A stretch of DNA of 64,000 bases from Saccharothrix carnea (GTDB taxonomy: Bacteria > Actinomycetota > Actinomycetes > Mycobacteriales > Pseudonocardiaceae), in assembly GCF_003014735.1 (NCBI RefSeq), contig NZ_PYAX01000021.1, positions 1-64,000 of the forward strand, given 5' to 3'. The translations under genes and the position numbers were made by a program. The number at the start of each line of letters is the position of its first letter. Position 1 is the first letter of the stretch. Shown piece after piece: positions 54,135 through 62,754 of this stretch. The notes beneath the pieces were generated by a model. That model was not told the DNA's origin and searched no databases. It worked only from the letters and a program-made list of their open reading frames with translations.

Positions 54135-54399
54135 TCACCGCGCCGCAGGTGGAGGCATGTCGAGCCTGGCTCGTAGCACCACCGCACGGTGGTATTCGTC
54201 AGCGGTGTGAGGTTCGCGCGCACGGGTGGCTGCGCGGACGATGCCGATGTGCGCTTCGGCCTGGTCGTCGAGATCCATGAGGTCCTCGGCGAGGCGGGTC
54301 CCCGCTCACGACCAGGCCGAAGTGTTCGGCAGCGCGGTCGAGGTTGCCGCGCATCCACTGCCGGAACCGCGCGTCGGCTTCGCTGGTGTCGACCGGCAC
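54135..54399 (-). pseudogene. Small helical protein with single-base frameshift
   Basis: GTG 54399 has AAGGAGG 7 bases upstream and reads VDTSEADARFRQWMRGNLDR and AAEHFGLVVSG; after the C-run at 54300-54303 the meaningful frame is LAEDLMDLDDQAEAHIGIVR followed by AREPHTADEYHRAVVLRARL to the stop at 54135. Removing one base from the run joins them (length 265 = 3x88+1). The product would be ~87 aa, downstream of the AAA ATPase. Its function is unknown. Confidence 0.6.
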
Positions 54400-54410
54400 C
54401 TCGCCCTCCT

Positions 54411-55160
54411 TCACTGTTCGGTGACGTACCGCAGGTAGGCGGCCGGGTTGTTCATGTACCGGCGCCAGTGGTCGACCAGTGCGAGGTCTTCCCACTTCGT
54501 CCGCCGGAACCCGTGGTCGCCCACTTCGATGATGTCGGCGCCCGGCGTGGCGGCCAGGACCGGCGAGTGCGTCGCGCAGATCACCTGCGCCCCCGATTCA
54601 CCGAGGTCGTACAGGAGGTTGACCAGCCGCAGGCAGGACGTGAACGACAGCGCCGCCTCGGGCTCGTCCATGAGGTAGAAGCCGGGTTCACGGAACATGT
54701 TCGCCAGCACGGTGAGGAAGCCCTCGCCGTGGCTCATCTCGCTGGTGTCCTCCTCCCAGTAGCCGCGCATCCCGCTGATGGCTTCCATGAACCCGAACGC
54801 CGTCTCGGCCCGCAGGAAGTACCCCCGGCGCTTGGTCCGCGGCCCGCTCTTCTGCCGGGCGCCCGCGGCCGTGGTCTCCCAGCGGAGCAGGTCACCCAGC
54901 ACCGTTTTCGGCCGGTCGTTGACGTACTTGCGACCCGCTCGCCCGCCGCGCGCGTCCAGTCCCCACGCCTCGGCGAACGCCTCGACCAGGGTCGACTTCC
55001 CCGAACCGTTCTCCCCGACCAGGAAGGTGATCGGCCGCTCGAAGAGCATGCCTTCCTCGGCCATCTGCGCCACGCACGGCACGGTGAGCGGCCACGGTCG
55101 TGAATCCGGAAGACCGGAGGGCAGTAGGTCGTCGGGGATGTACGCGCGGCGGGCAAGCAT
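54411..55160 (-). CDS. AAA family ATPase (ABC-like, RecF/OLD-type head)
   Basis: 249 aa from ATG 55160. Walker A ITFLVGENGSGKSTLVEAFA, ABC-like signature region EMSHGEGFLTVLANMF, Walker B FYLMDEPEAALS and H-loop VICATHSPVLAATPGADI. This is a compact ABC-type ATPase as found in AAA/TOPRIM and toxin-linked systems. It is 13 bp after a Cys-rich peptide gene and directly followed by the helical small gene, so it sits in a three-gene set. Confidence 0.85.
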   Translation of the reverse strand: MLARRAYIPDDLLPSGLPDSRPWPLTVPCVAQMAEEGMLFERPITFLVGENGSGKSTLVEAFAEAWGLDARGGRAGRKYVNDRPKTVLGDLLRWETTAAGARQKSGPRTKRRGYFLRAETAFGFMEAISGMRGYWEEDTSEMSHGEGFLTVLANMFREPGFYLMDEPEAALSFTSCLRLVNLLYDLGESGAQVICATHSPVLAATPGADIIEVGDHGFRRTKWEDLALVDHWRRYMNNPAAYLRYVTEQ

Positions 55161-55173
55161 GGGCTGTCCTTGA

Positions 55174-55450
55174 TCAGTACTCGGTCGGGACGCATGCCCC
55201 CTTGGGCGTGCAGTTGCCCGCAGGGTTGCACGCCGGGCCACAACTCGGCCCCGCACTGCGGGTTGCACATGTTCGGCACACACGGCGACACCGGTCGTTG
55301 CACGAACCGCTCGGCCAACGCCGCGCCCGTTGACGGCCGTTCGGGACCATCGCAGGGTCGGTACACCGGAGCCGGGCATCGGCTGCCGCTACGGCCGTCG
55401 AAAAGTCGCTGGGCAGAACCACCCGGTCGGGTCACCAAGACCTGGAGCAC
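55174..55450 (-). pseudogene. Cys-rich peptide gene with single-base frameshift
   Basis: Two frames each hold part of a Cys-rich peptide: RPVSPCVPNMCNPQCG upstream and CGPACNPAGNCTPKGACVPT to the stop at 55174. Removing one base from the C-run at 55249-55252 joins them into CNPQCGPSCGPACNPAGNC, with regular CxPxxC spacing. The 5' end is uncertain (GTG 55450 or 55435); no ribosome site is seen. The stop is 13 bp before the AAA ATPase start. It could encode a secreted Cys-rich toxin-like or structural peptide. Confidence 0.45.
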
Positions 55451-55539
55451 AACGCTGACAACATTTCGTGCGGAGCGACCGCCTGCTCCAGATTTGCTCC
55501 AGATCGGCAGGCTCAGTCCACAGTGGACCCAAAAGCAAG

Positions 55540-55578
55540 ATCGCCCGCCACCTGCATTACCGCAGGTCAGCGGGCGAT
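55540..55578 (-). terminator. Stem-loop terminator downstream of tRNA-Ala
   Basis: ATCGCCCGC (55540-55549 region) pairs with GCGGGCGAT (55570-55578), with an inner ACCTGC/GCAGGT pair, followed on the - strand by TTGCTTTTG. It lies 20 bp past the tRNA 3' end. Confidence 0.8.
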
Positions 55579-55598
55579 TCTCATACGATATTCGATTG

Positions 55599-55671
55599 TG
55601 GAGCTGAGGGGACTCGAACCCCTGACCCTCACACTGCCAGTGTGATGCGCTACCAGCTGCGCCACAGCCCC
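55599..55671 (-). tRNA. tRNA-Ala (GGC)
   Basis: On the - strand the acceptor GGGGCTG (55671-55665) pairs with CAGCTCC, anticodon arm TCACA-CTGGCAG-TGTGA gives anticodon GGC (Ala), and the T-arm AGGGG-TTCGAGT-CCCCT is perfect. CCA is not encoded (CAA follows). 73 nt. Confidence 0.95.
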
Positions 55672-55801
55672 TTGCCTGCACGTTTCCCGGCGGTTGGGGC
55701 CGCCGTTCTCGTGTGGCAATACCGTACAACACGGCACCGCCCGGGACGAAATCGGGGGGTGCCGTAGGGCATCCGGGCTGTTCGGCGGGGGTGCGACGGG
55801 C

Positions 55802-56560
55802 CTACTTGAGCAGGTTGGTCAGCCAGTCCTGGTCGTCCCACTCGACGACCTCGCCGTCCTTCATCACCGTAGGCGTGCCCTTGAACTTGCCGGTCGCCCG
55901 CACGGCGTCCAGCTCAGCCTGGGCGTCCTTCTCGTGCGCACCGCTGTCGACGCACTGCTTGAACGCGTCACCGGTGATCCCGAGGTCCGTGCCGAGCTTC
56001 ACCAGCTCCTCCTTGGTGTACCCCGGCCCACCTTCCTCGGGCTGCCGGAGGAACAGCGTCTCGTGGTACTCCCAGAACTTGCCCTCGTCGGCGGCGCACA
56101 GGGCGGCGTTGGCCGAATCACGGGAGTAGCCCTCGGGATCGGAGAGCCGGTTCAGGAACGGCAGGGCGTGGTAGCGGACTTTCAGGTCACCGGCTTCGAT
56201 CTCCTGCTTGATCTGGTCGCCGTAGGCCTTCTTGAACGCACCGCAGGCAGGACAGAGGAAGTCCTCGTACAGGTCGATGGTGACCTTCGCGCCGTCCTTG
56301 CCGACCACGACCGCACCGCCCTCGCGGACGATCGGCGCGGACACGCCGGCGACCTCGGGCACGTTGGCCAGCGAATCGTCGGTATCCGACTTGGACGACA
56401 GGACGACCCCGCCGATCACGGCGGCGGCCAGCACGACGACGACCACGATGCCGATGATGATCTTGGTCCGGTCACCGGACGCACCGCGCGCCGCGACCAC
56501 CGCCTTGGTCGCACGCTGCTGCTGCTTCTTCTTCCGAGCGTTCCGCTCCGCGCCACCCAC
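55802..56560 (-). CDS. Membrane-anchored DsbA-like thioredoxin-fold protein
   Basis: 252 aa from GTG 56560 (GGGAGG 8 bases upstream). A basic stretch (ERNARKKKQQQRA) precedes one transmembrane helix (IIIGIVVVVVLAAAVIGGVV), then the thioredoxin fold with active site DFLCPACGAFKKAYG (CPAC). GTPTVMKDGEVVEWDD holds the cis-Pro. It should oxidise or isomerise disulphides outside the membrane, which may serve Cys-rich exported proteins. The frame extends upstream but lacks coding character there. Confidence 0.9.
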   Translation of the reverse strand: MGGAERNARKKKQQQRATKAVVAARGASGDRTKIIIGIVVVVVLAAAVIGGVVLSSKSDTDDSLANVPEVAGVSAPIVREGGAVVVGKDGAKVTIDLYEDFLCPACGAFKKAYGDQIKQEIEAGDLKVRYHALPFLNRLSDPEGYSRDSANAALCAADEGKFWEYHETLFLRQPEEGGPGYTKEELVKLGTDLGITGDAFKQCVDSGAHEKDAQAELDAVRATGKFKGTPTVMKDGEVVEWDDQDWLTNLLK

Positions 56561-56627
56561 CGCACTGCCCTCCCGGTCCAAACCCGGCCCGCAGGCTACC
56601 GAGAGATGCTGAGCAGAAGCTGAGCGC

Positions 56628-57944
56628 TCACGCGTCCGGCTGACGCGGACGTCCCGCCACGCGCTCGCCCACCGGCACCTCAGGCCCCTCGTCCAGGCAC
56701 CCGGACTCCCCGGCGACGTCGGACGCGACGTGCGTCTCCTCCGCTCGCGGCAGCGTCTCGGGCGAGAACAGCCAGAACACCAGCGCCACCGCGGCCATCG
56801 CACCCGTCAGGGTGAACGCCGCCTGGTACGAGAACTGGTCCACCAGCACGCCCGCGAGCAGCGGCCCGACGATGGCGCCGCAGTCGGCGACCATCTGGAA
56901 CGCCGCCAGCACCGGCCCGCCCTTGGCCTTCGTCCCGATCACGTCGGCCACGACGGCGTTCTGCGGCGGGTTGAGCAGCCCGGCACCGATACCCGCGACC
57001 AGGGAGGCCACCATGAACATCGGCACGCCGACGCTGAACCCGAGCCACACCGTGCCGACCGCGGACACGGCGAGCCCGGCGATGGCGACGGGCTTGCGGC
57101 CGATGCTGTCGGACAGCTTGCCGGAGATCATCAGCACGGCCGCGTTGCCCGCCGCGAACACCGACAGCGAGATGCCGGCGATGGCGGGCGTGCTGTGCAG
57201 CGCCTCCACCACGAACAGCGGCACCAGCGAGATCCGGATGCCGAACACCGCCCAGCCGTTGGCGAACGCGGAGGCCAGCGTCGCCCGGTACGCCGACAGC
57301 CGCACGGCCGCGCGCACCGACATCGCCTCCTGCTCGACCGACTTGTCCAGCGCGGCGGCGAGCGTGGACCGGCGCAGGAACCACCAGACGACGAGCGCGG
57401 CCACCACGAGCGCCACCGCGTACGTGACGAACGGCACCTGGATGGAGATCTCCACGAGCGCCGCGCCGACGATCGGGCCGCCGATGTTGCCGAGCAGGAA
57501 CCCCGTCGCCCACAGCCCCGACGCCCGGCCGCGCATCGGGGCGGGCGTGATGCGGATCAGCAGGCCGACCGCGGCGACGGTGAACATGGTCGACCCGATG
57601 CCCGCGAACGACCGGAACACGATGAGCTGCCAGTACGCGGTCGCGAAGCCGCACGCGCCGGTGCCGACCGCGACGATGAGGATGCCGACGATGTAGACCC
57701 ACGTCTCGCCGAACCGGTTGACCAGCCGGCCGCTCATCGGCGCGAACAGCAGCCTGACCAGCGCGAACGAGCTGACCACGGCGGACACGGCGAACGTGCC
57801 GACGTCGAAGCTCTTGGCGTAGGCGGGCAGGACGGGCGCCACGATGCCGAAGCCGAGGGCGATGATGAAGCTCGCCACGACGAGCACCCACACCTCGCCG
57901 GGTAGCCGGGGCTTCGCCTTCAGGTCGGACCCGGTCCCCAGCAC
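56628..57944 (-). CDS. Major facilitator superfamily transporter
   Basis: 438 aa with 12 predicted transmembrane segments (first GEVWVLVVASFIIALGFGIV). The motif-A-type loop PMSGRLVNRFGETWVYIVG and the second half repeat SGKLSDSIGRKPVAIAGLAV are typical drug:H+ antiporter features. The cytoplasmic C-tail (last ~35 residues) is polar. Substrate unknown; a DHA1-type exporter is the best guess. Confidence 0.88.
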   Translation of the reverse strand: MLGTGSDLKAKPRLPGEVWVLVVASFIIALGFGIVAPVLPAYAKSFDVGTFAVSAVVSSFALVRLLFAPMSGRLVNRFGETWVYIVGILIVAVGTGACGFATAYWQLIVFRSFAGIGSTMFTVAAVGLLIRITPAPMRGRASGLWATGFLLGNIGGPIVGAALVEISIQVPFVTYAVALVVAALVVWWFLRRSTLAAALDKSVEQEAMSVRAAVRLSAYRATLASAFANGWAVFGIRISLVPLFVVEALHSTPAIAGISLSVFAAGNAAVLMISGKLSDSIGRKPVAIAGLAVSAVGTVWLGFSVGVPMFMVASLVAGIGAGLLNPPQNAVVADVIGTKAKGGPVLAAFQMVADCGAIVGPLLAGVLVDQFSYQAAFTLTGAMAAVALVFWLFSPETLPRAEETHVASDVAGESGCLDEGPEVPVGERVAGRPRQPDA

Positions 57945-58005
57945 TGTGCGCCCCTTCCGATCTCCGTTAGCTGTGCTAAGGATATGCGGTGCGGCAACTA
58001 ATTAC

Positions 58006-58818
58006 TCAATCCAGCAGCTCGTCAACTCTGCGTGCATAGGCCGTTACGGGATAACCGACGTCGAAGCCGCACGCTTCCACGAACCGCTCCCCCGCACCGC
58101 CCTCGGCCACGTGCGCGGCCACCAGCAACGCCCCCGCCTCTCGCAGCTCGGCCACCGCGCCCGACACCAGCGCCCGCCCGAGCCCTCGACGCCGACGCGC
58201 GGGCCGCACCACCGCGTGCTCGACCAACCCGACCCGCCGCTCGCCGAACCCGGACGCGAACCCGCCGATCCGGTCACCGTCGTCCACCACGACGAACACG
58301 CACCGCGGGTCGTCCAGCCGCTGCCCGAGGTGGCGCAGCAGCCGCGGCCCGTCCACGCCCAGGTCGTCGGCCAGCAGCTCGGTGATGCCTGCCAGGTCAC
58401 CGTCCGCCGCGGGCCGCACGAGCGGCGACCGCCGCACCTCACCCCGGTGTACGACGGCCAACGACTCCTCCACCGCGTGCCACCCGGTGTCGTCGGCGAT
58501 GCCCTCGATCTCGGCCACCGTGGTCGGTGACGCGTACAGCACCGCCTCGGCACGCCCCACGTCGGCGAACGTCTGCTCCAGCCGCATCAGCGTGCCCGCG
58601 ACCTCGGCCGACGACCCGTACACGCCGCACGCGTGGTTGCCTCCGGGCAGCGGGTTGTCCCGGTTCACCACGACCTGCGCCACGCCGACGCGGCCGACCT
58701 TGCCGTACCGGACGGCACCGGCGGCCAACCGGGCGGCTTCCACCAGTCCGGCCAGGTCACGGGCCCGGTACGGGTCGAGCAGTTCCGGGTCGTCGGGGTC
58801 GCGCAGCGGGTCAACCAC
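58006..58818 (-). CDS. GNAT-family N-acetyltransferase (two-domain)
   Basis: 270 aa. The C-terminal GNAT core is clear: LVRPAADGDLAGITELLADD, VGLVEHAVVRPARRRRGLGR (Q/RxxGxG/A acetyl-CoA loop) and GERFVEACGFDVGYPVTAYA. The N-terminal half (~110 residues) is a degenerate GNAT-like domain (LRRLEQ-like LMRLEQTFADVGRAEAVLYA). Substrate unknown. Four bp upstream of the glycosyltransferase end, same strand. Confidence 0.85.
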   Translation of the reverse strand: MVDPLRDPDDPELLDPYRARDLAGLVEAARLAAGAVRYGKVGRVGVAQVVVNRDNPLPGGNHACGVYGSSAEVAGTLMRLEQTFADVGRAEAVLYASPTTVAEIEGIADDTGWHAVEESLAVVHRGEVRRSPLVRPAADGDLAGITELLADDLGVDGPRLLRHLGQRLDDPRCVFVVVDDGDRIGGFASGFGERRVGLVEHAVVRPARRRRGLGRALVSGAVAELREAGALLVAAHVAEGGAGERFVEACGFDVGYPVTAYARRVDELLD

Positions 58819-58822
58819 GACG

Positions 58823-59923
58823 TCAGCCTCGCACGTCGCGGTCCTTCCACTTCGTGGTGCCGTGCAGCGCCTGCCACGCCGCCTCCAGCGACATCGCGCC
58901 GAACGTGACGTAGGCCAACGGCCCCAGCACGGCCGCAGACTGCGGCTGCCGCGTCCGCTTCAGGTAGATCCACTCGGCGGCCGACTGCGCCAGCCACGCC
59001 AGCATCCCGAGCTTGGACCCGCGCAACGCCGTCACCACCGGCACGACCCCGTACGCGATGTGCGCGAGCCCGGTCGACCCGAGCGACAGGAACGCGCTGG
59101 CCGGGCCCTTCGCGTACATCGACGTGCCGGCCACCATGCTCTTGCGCATCGACGCCCACGTGTCGCCGAACGTGTCCAGGCCCGTCGTGGTCAGCGAGTC
59201 GGAGCCGTCCACGTACCGCGTCCGGCCGCCGGTGTCGCGGACCAGGGTGGCGAAGCCGACGTCGTCCGCCCGCGACCCGGCGATCGCGGCCCAGCCGCCC
59301 GCCCGCTCGTACATCGCCCGGCGGACCAGGATGCAGTGCCCGACGGCCAGCGCCATGCCGCGCCGCCCGTCCACGGTCGTGGTCTCGAACAGCAGTTGGT
59401 TCACCGGCGGCAGCAGCAGCCACCACCCGGCGCTCGGCCTGGTCGCGCGCCCGGCCGTGGACACCAGGTCGAGGTCGTCCCGCCGGGCGCCCGCGAGCAG
59501 CCTGCCGACCAGGTCGGGCGCGGCCTCGGTGTCGGCGTCCACGAACAGCAGCCAGTCGGTGTCGGCGTCGGCGGTGCCCACGTGCAGCGCGTGCACCTTG
59601 CCCGCCCAGCCGGACGGCGGCCCCGAACTGCTCACCAGCCGCACCCGCGGGTCCTCCGCCGCGTGCCGCCGCACGATCTCGGCGGTGCGGTCGGTCGACG
59701 CGTCGTCCACGACCACGATCCGCAGGTCCGCGTAGTCCTGTTCACGCAGGCCGGTGAGGCAGCGGTCGATGTTGCGCTCCTCGTCGCGCGCGGGCACGAC
59801 CACCGTCACCGGACCGGCGTCGACCGGTGCCGCGGGCAGCCGCTTGACCTCCTGCCACACCTTGATCGTCACGGCCGCGCGGGCCAGGGCCACCGCCGCG
59901 CCGAGGACACCCCATTTCCCCAT
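58823..59923 (-). CDS. Family 2 glycosyltransferase
   Basis: 366 aa from ATG 59923. GT-A motifs: TVVVPARDEERNIDRCLTGL, VVVDDASTDRTAEIVRRH, WLLFVDADTEAAPDLVGRLL and the late SRADDVGFATLVRDTGGRT. One N-terminal and about three C-terminal membrane helices (LAHIAYGVVPVVTALRGSKL, AVLGPLAYVTFGAMSLEAAW) are present, as in CrtQ/IcaA-like glycosyltransferases. Acceptor unknown; a lipid or carotenoid is possible. Confidence 0.85.
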   Translation of the reverse strand: MGKWGVLGAAVALARAAVTIKVWQEVKRLPAAPVDAGPVTVVVPARDEERNIDRCLTGLREQDYADLRIVVVDDASTDRTAEIVRRHAAEDPRVRLVSSSGPPSGWAGKVHALHVGTADADTDWLLFVDADTEAAPDLVGRLLAGARRDDLDLVSTAGRATRPSAGWWLLLPPVNQLLFETTTVDGRRGMALAVGHCILVRRAMYERAGGWAAIAGSRADDVGFATLVRDTGGRTRYVDGSDSLTTTGLDTFGDTWASMRKSMVAGTSMYAKGPASAFLSLGSTGLAHIAYGVVPVVTALRGSKLGMLAWLAQSAAEWIYLKRTRQPQSAAVLGPLAYVTFGAMSLEAAWQALHGTTKWKDRDVRG

Positions 59924-59951
59924 GGGTCCACAGTGGCACAACACTGACCCC

Positions 59952-62273
59952 GTGGAGCTGCCGAACCTGCCGATCCGCCCGCTGCTCGGCGAGATCGCGG
60001 CCACGCTGACCGCGCACGGGTCGGCGGTGCTGGTCGCGCCGCCCGGCACGGGCAAGACGACGTTGGTGCCGTTGGCGCTGGACGGCCGCGTGGTGGTCGC
60101 CGAACCACGCCGGCTGGCCGCCCGTGCCGCCGCCGCGCGGATGGCGAGCCTGCTCGGCGAACCGGTGGGGCAGACCGTGGGCTACTCGGTGCGCGGCGAC
60201 CGCAAGACGTCGAGGAACACCCGGATCGAGGTCGTCACCTCGGGTCTGCTGGTGCGGCGGCTGCAGCACGACCCGGAGCTCGCGGGCGTCGGCACGGTGC
60301 TGCTGGACGAGTGCCACGAACGGCACCTGGACGCGGACCTGCTGCTGGCGCTGCTGCTCGACGCACGGGCCGGGCTGCGGCCGGACCTGAAGCTGCTGGC
60401 CACGTCCGCAACCGTGGCCGCCGACCGGTTGGCGCAGCTCCTGGGTGACGCGCCGGTGATCCGGGTGGAGGCGCGGACGTTCCCGGTCGAGACCACCCAC
60501 ACCCCGCCGGCGCGCAACGAACGGGTCGAGGCCACCGTCGCCCGCGCCGTCCGGCAGGCGTTGTCCGAAGTGGACGGTGACGTGCTCGCGTTCCTGCCCG
60601 GCGTGGCCGAGATCCGCCGGTGCGCGGCGCTGATCGGTGACGACGTCGACGTGCTGCCGCTGCACGGCCGCCTCGCCACCACCGCGCAGGACGACGCCCT
60701 GCGCCCCGGTCGCCGGCGACGGGTCGTGCTGGCCACCGCCATCGCCGAGTCGAGCCTGACCGTGCCGGGCGTGCGGGCGGTGGTGGACTCCGGGTTGTCC
60801 CGCGTGCCCAGGGTCGACCACCGGCGCGGGCTGTCGGGCCTGGCCACGGTCCGGGTCAGCGCGGCGGTGGCCGACCAGCGCGCGGGCCGGGCGGGACGTG
60901 AGGCGCCGGGCCGGGTCTACCGGTGCTGGCCCGCGCACGAGCACAGCACGTTGCCGCGCTACCCGGAGCCGGAGATCCGCACCGCCGACCTGACCCGGTT
61001 GGCCCTGGAGCTGGCCTGCTGGGGCGTGCCGGACGGCGAAGGGCTCGGCTGGTGGGACGCACCGCCGCGGGGTGCGCTGGACGCGGGCCGGTCGGTGCTG
61101 CGGGCACTCGGTGCGTTGGACTCAAACGGCGCCACGGAGCGGGGCCGCCGGATGGCCGACCTGGGCCTGCACCCCCGGCTGGCGCGGGCCTTGCTGGACG
61201 GTGCGGCGGCTGTGGGCGCGCGCAAGGCCGCCGAGGTGGTGGCGCTGCTGGACGACGACCGGGCGAGCTCCGGGGTCGAGCTGACGACGCGTGACGCCGA
61301 CCCGCGCGAGGTCCGCCGCCTGGCCGCGATGGTCGAGGGCACCGGCCACGGCGACCAGGCGCTGGTGGTCGCGCTCGCCTACCCGGAACGGTTGGCGCGC
61401 AGGCGTTCACCCGGTTCGCCGGTGTACCTGATGGCGGGCGGCACGGCGGTGGAGCTGCCGCCGGGCAGCGGGTTGGCCGACTCCGAGTGGCTCGCCGTGG
61501 CCGTCGCCGACCGTGAGGCGGGCCGTGCCCACGGCCGCATCCGGTTGGCCGCGCGGGCGGACGAAGAACTCGCCGTGTCCGCCGCGTCGCCCCTGCTGTC
61601 GTTCGAGGACGACGTGCGGTGGGACGGTGACGTGGTGGCCAACCGGCTGCGCAAGCTGGGCGCGATCACGTTGTCCAGCAAGCCGTTGCACGACCGGGAA
61701 GCGATCCGGCGTGCGCTGCTCGAAGGCCTGCGCACCGAAGGCGTCGGCCTGCTGCGGTGGGACGCGGACGGCTTGCGCACGCGGGAGCGGATGGCGTTCC
61801 TGCACCGCGTGATCGGCGACCCGTGGCCCTCGGTGGACGACGACGCGCTGCTCGCCGTGGTCGACGTGGGCGAGGCGCGGCGCAAGGCGGACCTGGCCCG
61901 CATCAGCGGCGAGCACGTCGTGCGGCAACTCCTGCCGTGGCCGGCCGCCGCACGGTTCGACGAACTCGCACCGGACCGCTTGGAGGTGCCCTCGGGTTCA
62001 CGCGTCCGGGTGGACTACTCGGGACCCGAACCGGTCCTGCCGGTGAAGGTCCAGGAGGTCTTCGGCTGGACCGACACGCCCCGCCTGGCAGACGGCCGGG
62101 TGCCCGTCGTCCTGCACCTGCTCTCGCCCGCCGGCCGCCCGACCGCCGTCACCGGCGACCTGGCGTCGTTCTGGCGCACGGGCTATCCCCGGGTCCGCTC
62201 CGAACTCCGCGGCCGCTACCCCAAGCACCGCTGGCCGGAGGACCCCATGACCGCTCGCCCCACCCGTCGCTGA
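59952..62273 (+). CDS. hrpB: ATP-dependent RNA helicase HrpB
   Basis: 773 aa from GTG 59952, divergent from the glycosyltransferase. Motif I VLVAPPGTGKTTLVPLALDG, DECH box LLDECHERHLDADLLLALLL, motif III LLATSATVAADRLAQLLG, motif VI VADQRAGRAGREAPGRVYRC. The HA2/OB and C-terminal HrpB domain (ARFDELAPDRLEVPSGSRVR, VPVVLHLLSPAGRPTAVTGD) is complete. HrpB helicases are core genes of uncertain RNA target. Confidence 0.93.
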   Translation: MELPNLPIRPLLGEIAATLTAHGSAVLVAPPGTGKTTLVPLALDGRVVVAEPRRLAARAAAARMASLLGEPVGQTVGYSVRGDRKTSRNTRIEVVTSGLLVRRLQHDPELAGVGTVLLDECHERHLDADLLLALLLDARAGLRPDLKLLATSATVAADRLAQLLGDAPVIRVEARTFPVETTHTPPARNERVEATVARAVRQALSEVDGDVLAFLPGVAEIRRCAALIGDDVDVLPLHGRLATTAQDDALRPGRRRRVVLATAIAESSLTVPGVRAVVDSGLSRVPRVDHRRGLSGLATVRVSAAVADQRAGRAGREAPGRVYRCWPAHEHSTLPRYPEPEIRTADLTRLALELACWGVPDGEGLGWWDAPPRGALDAGRSVLRALGALDSNGATERGRRMADLGLHPRLARALLDGAAAVGARKAAEVVALLDDDRASSGVELTTRDADPREVRRLAAMVEGTGHGDQALVVALAYPERLARRRSPGSPVYLMAGGTAVELPPGSGLADSEWLAVAVADREAGRAHGRIRLAARADEELAVSAASPLLSFEDDVRWDGDVVANRLRKLGAITLSSKPLHDREAIRRALLEGLRTEGVGLLRWDADGLRTRERMAFLHRVIGDPWPSVDDDALLAVVDVGEARRKADLARISGEHVVRQLLPWPAAARFDELAPDRLEVPSGSRVRVDYSGPEPVLPVKVQEVFGWTDTPRLADGRVPVVLHLLSPAGRPTAVTGDLASFWRTGYPRVRSELRGRYPKHRWPEDPMTARPTRR

Positions 62274-62274
62274 C

Positions 62275-62316
62275 TACTTGACGCCGAGCGTCAAGTACTT
62301 GACGATAGCCGTCAAG
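62275..62316. promoter_or_regulatory. Tandem palindromic operator
   Basis: Site 1: TACTTGACG (62275-62283), 5-nt spacer, CGTCAAGTA (62289-62297). Site 2 follows immediately: CTTGACG (62298-62304), 5-nt spacer, CGTCAAG (62310-62316). Both share the CTTGACG-N5-CGTCAAG form. Site 2 abuts the ribosome site AAGGAGG of the gene at 62329, which encodes a DNA-binding protein; autoregulation is likely. Confidence 0.75.
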
Positions 62317-62328
62317 GAGGTGACGCGA

Positions 62329-62754
62329 GTGCTCGCCCAACAGATCGCCACGATCATCCGCACCCGGTTGCTCGACCCGTTGGAGATCCTCTTCGACGAC
62401 GTCGGCGACCTGCCGTCCCGCGCAGACGAGGTGGCGCAACGACTGGCCGCCGCCATGCAGGGCGACGACGACGCCGCGGCCGTGCACGCCATCGCACGGG
62501 TCATCGGCGCGCTCTACCCCGGTGACACGCCGTTCGACCCGCCCGCCGACTGGTGGCGGACGCCGCTCGGCCAGGTCGTCGCACGTCGGATGGGCCACCC
62601 GGCCGCGCGGTCGGTCTCGTACTCGGTGGCGGGCGCGATGCTCGGCGTCACCAAGCAGGGCGTCCACGACCTGGTGCGACGCGGGAAGTTGGCGCGGGAC
62701 TCGGACGGCGGCGGCGTGACCGTCGCCTCGGTGAGAGCGAGGTTGGGCGCATGA
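62329..62754 (+). CDS. Small DNA-binding protein under its own operator
   Basis: 141 aa from GTG 62329 (AAGGAGG 8 bases upstream). The N-terminal half is helical (IATIIRTRLLDPLEILFDDV, RADEVAQRLAAAMQGDDD). The C-terminal half has an HTH-like segment ARSVSYSVAGAMLGVTKQGV followed by HDLVRRGKLARDSDGGGVTV, similar to MerR/HTH_17 readers. The stop overlaps the hydrolase start (ATGA). Probably a transcription factor with the hydrolase as co-transcribed partner. Confidence 0.7.
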   Translation: MLAQQIATIIRTRLLDPLEILFDDVGDLPSRADEVAQRLAAAMQGDDDAAAVHAIARVIGALYPGDTPFDPPADWWRTPLGQVVARRMGHPAARSVSYSVAGAMLGVTKQGVHDLVRRGKLARDSDGGGVTVASVRARLGA

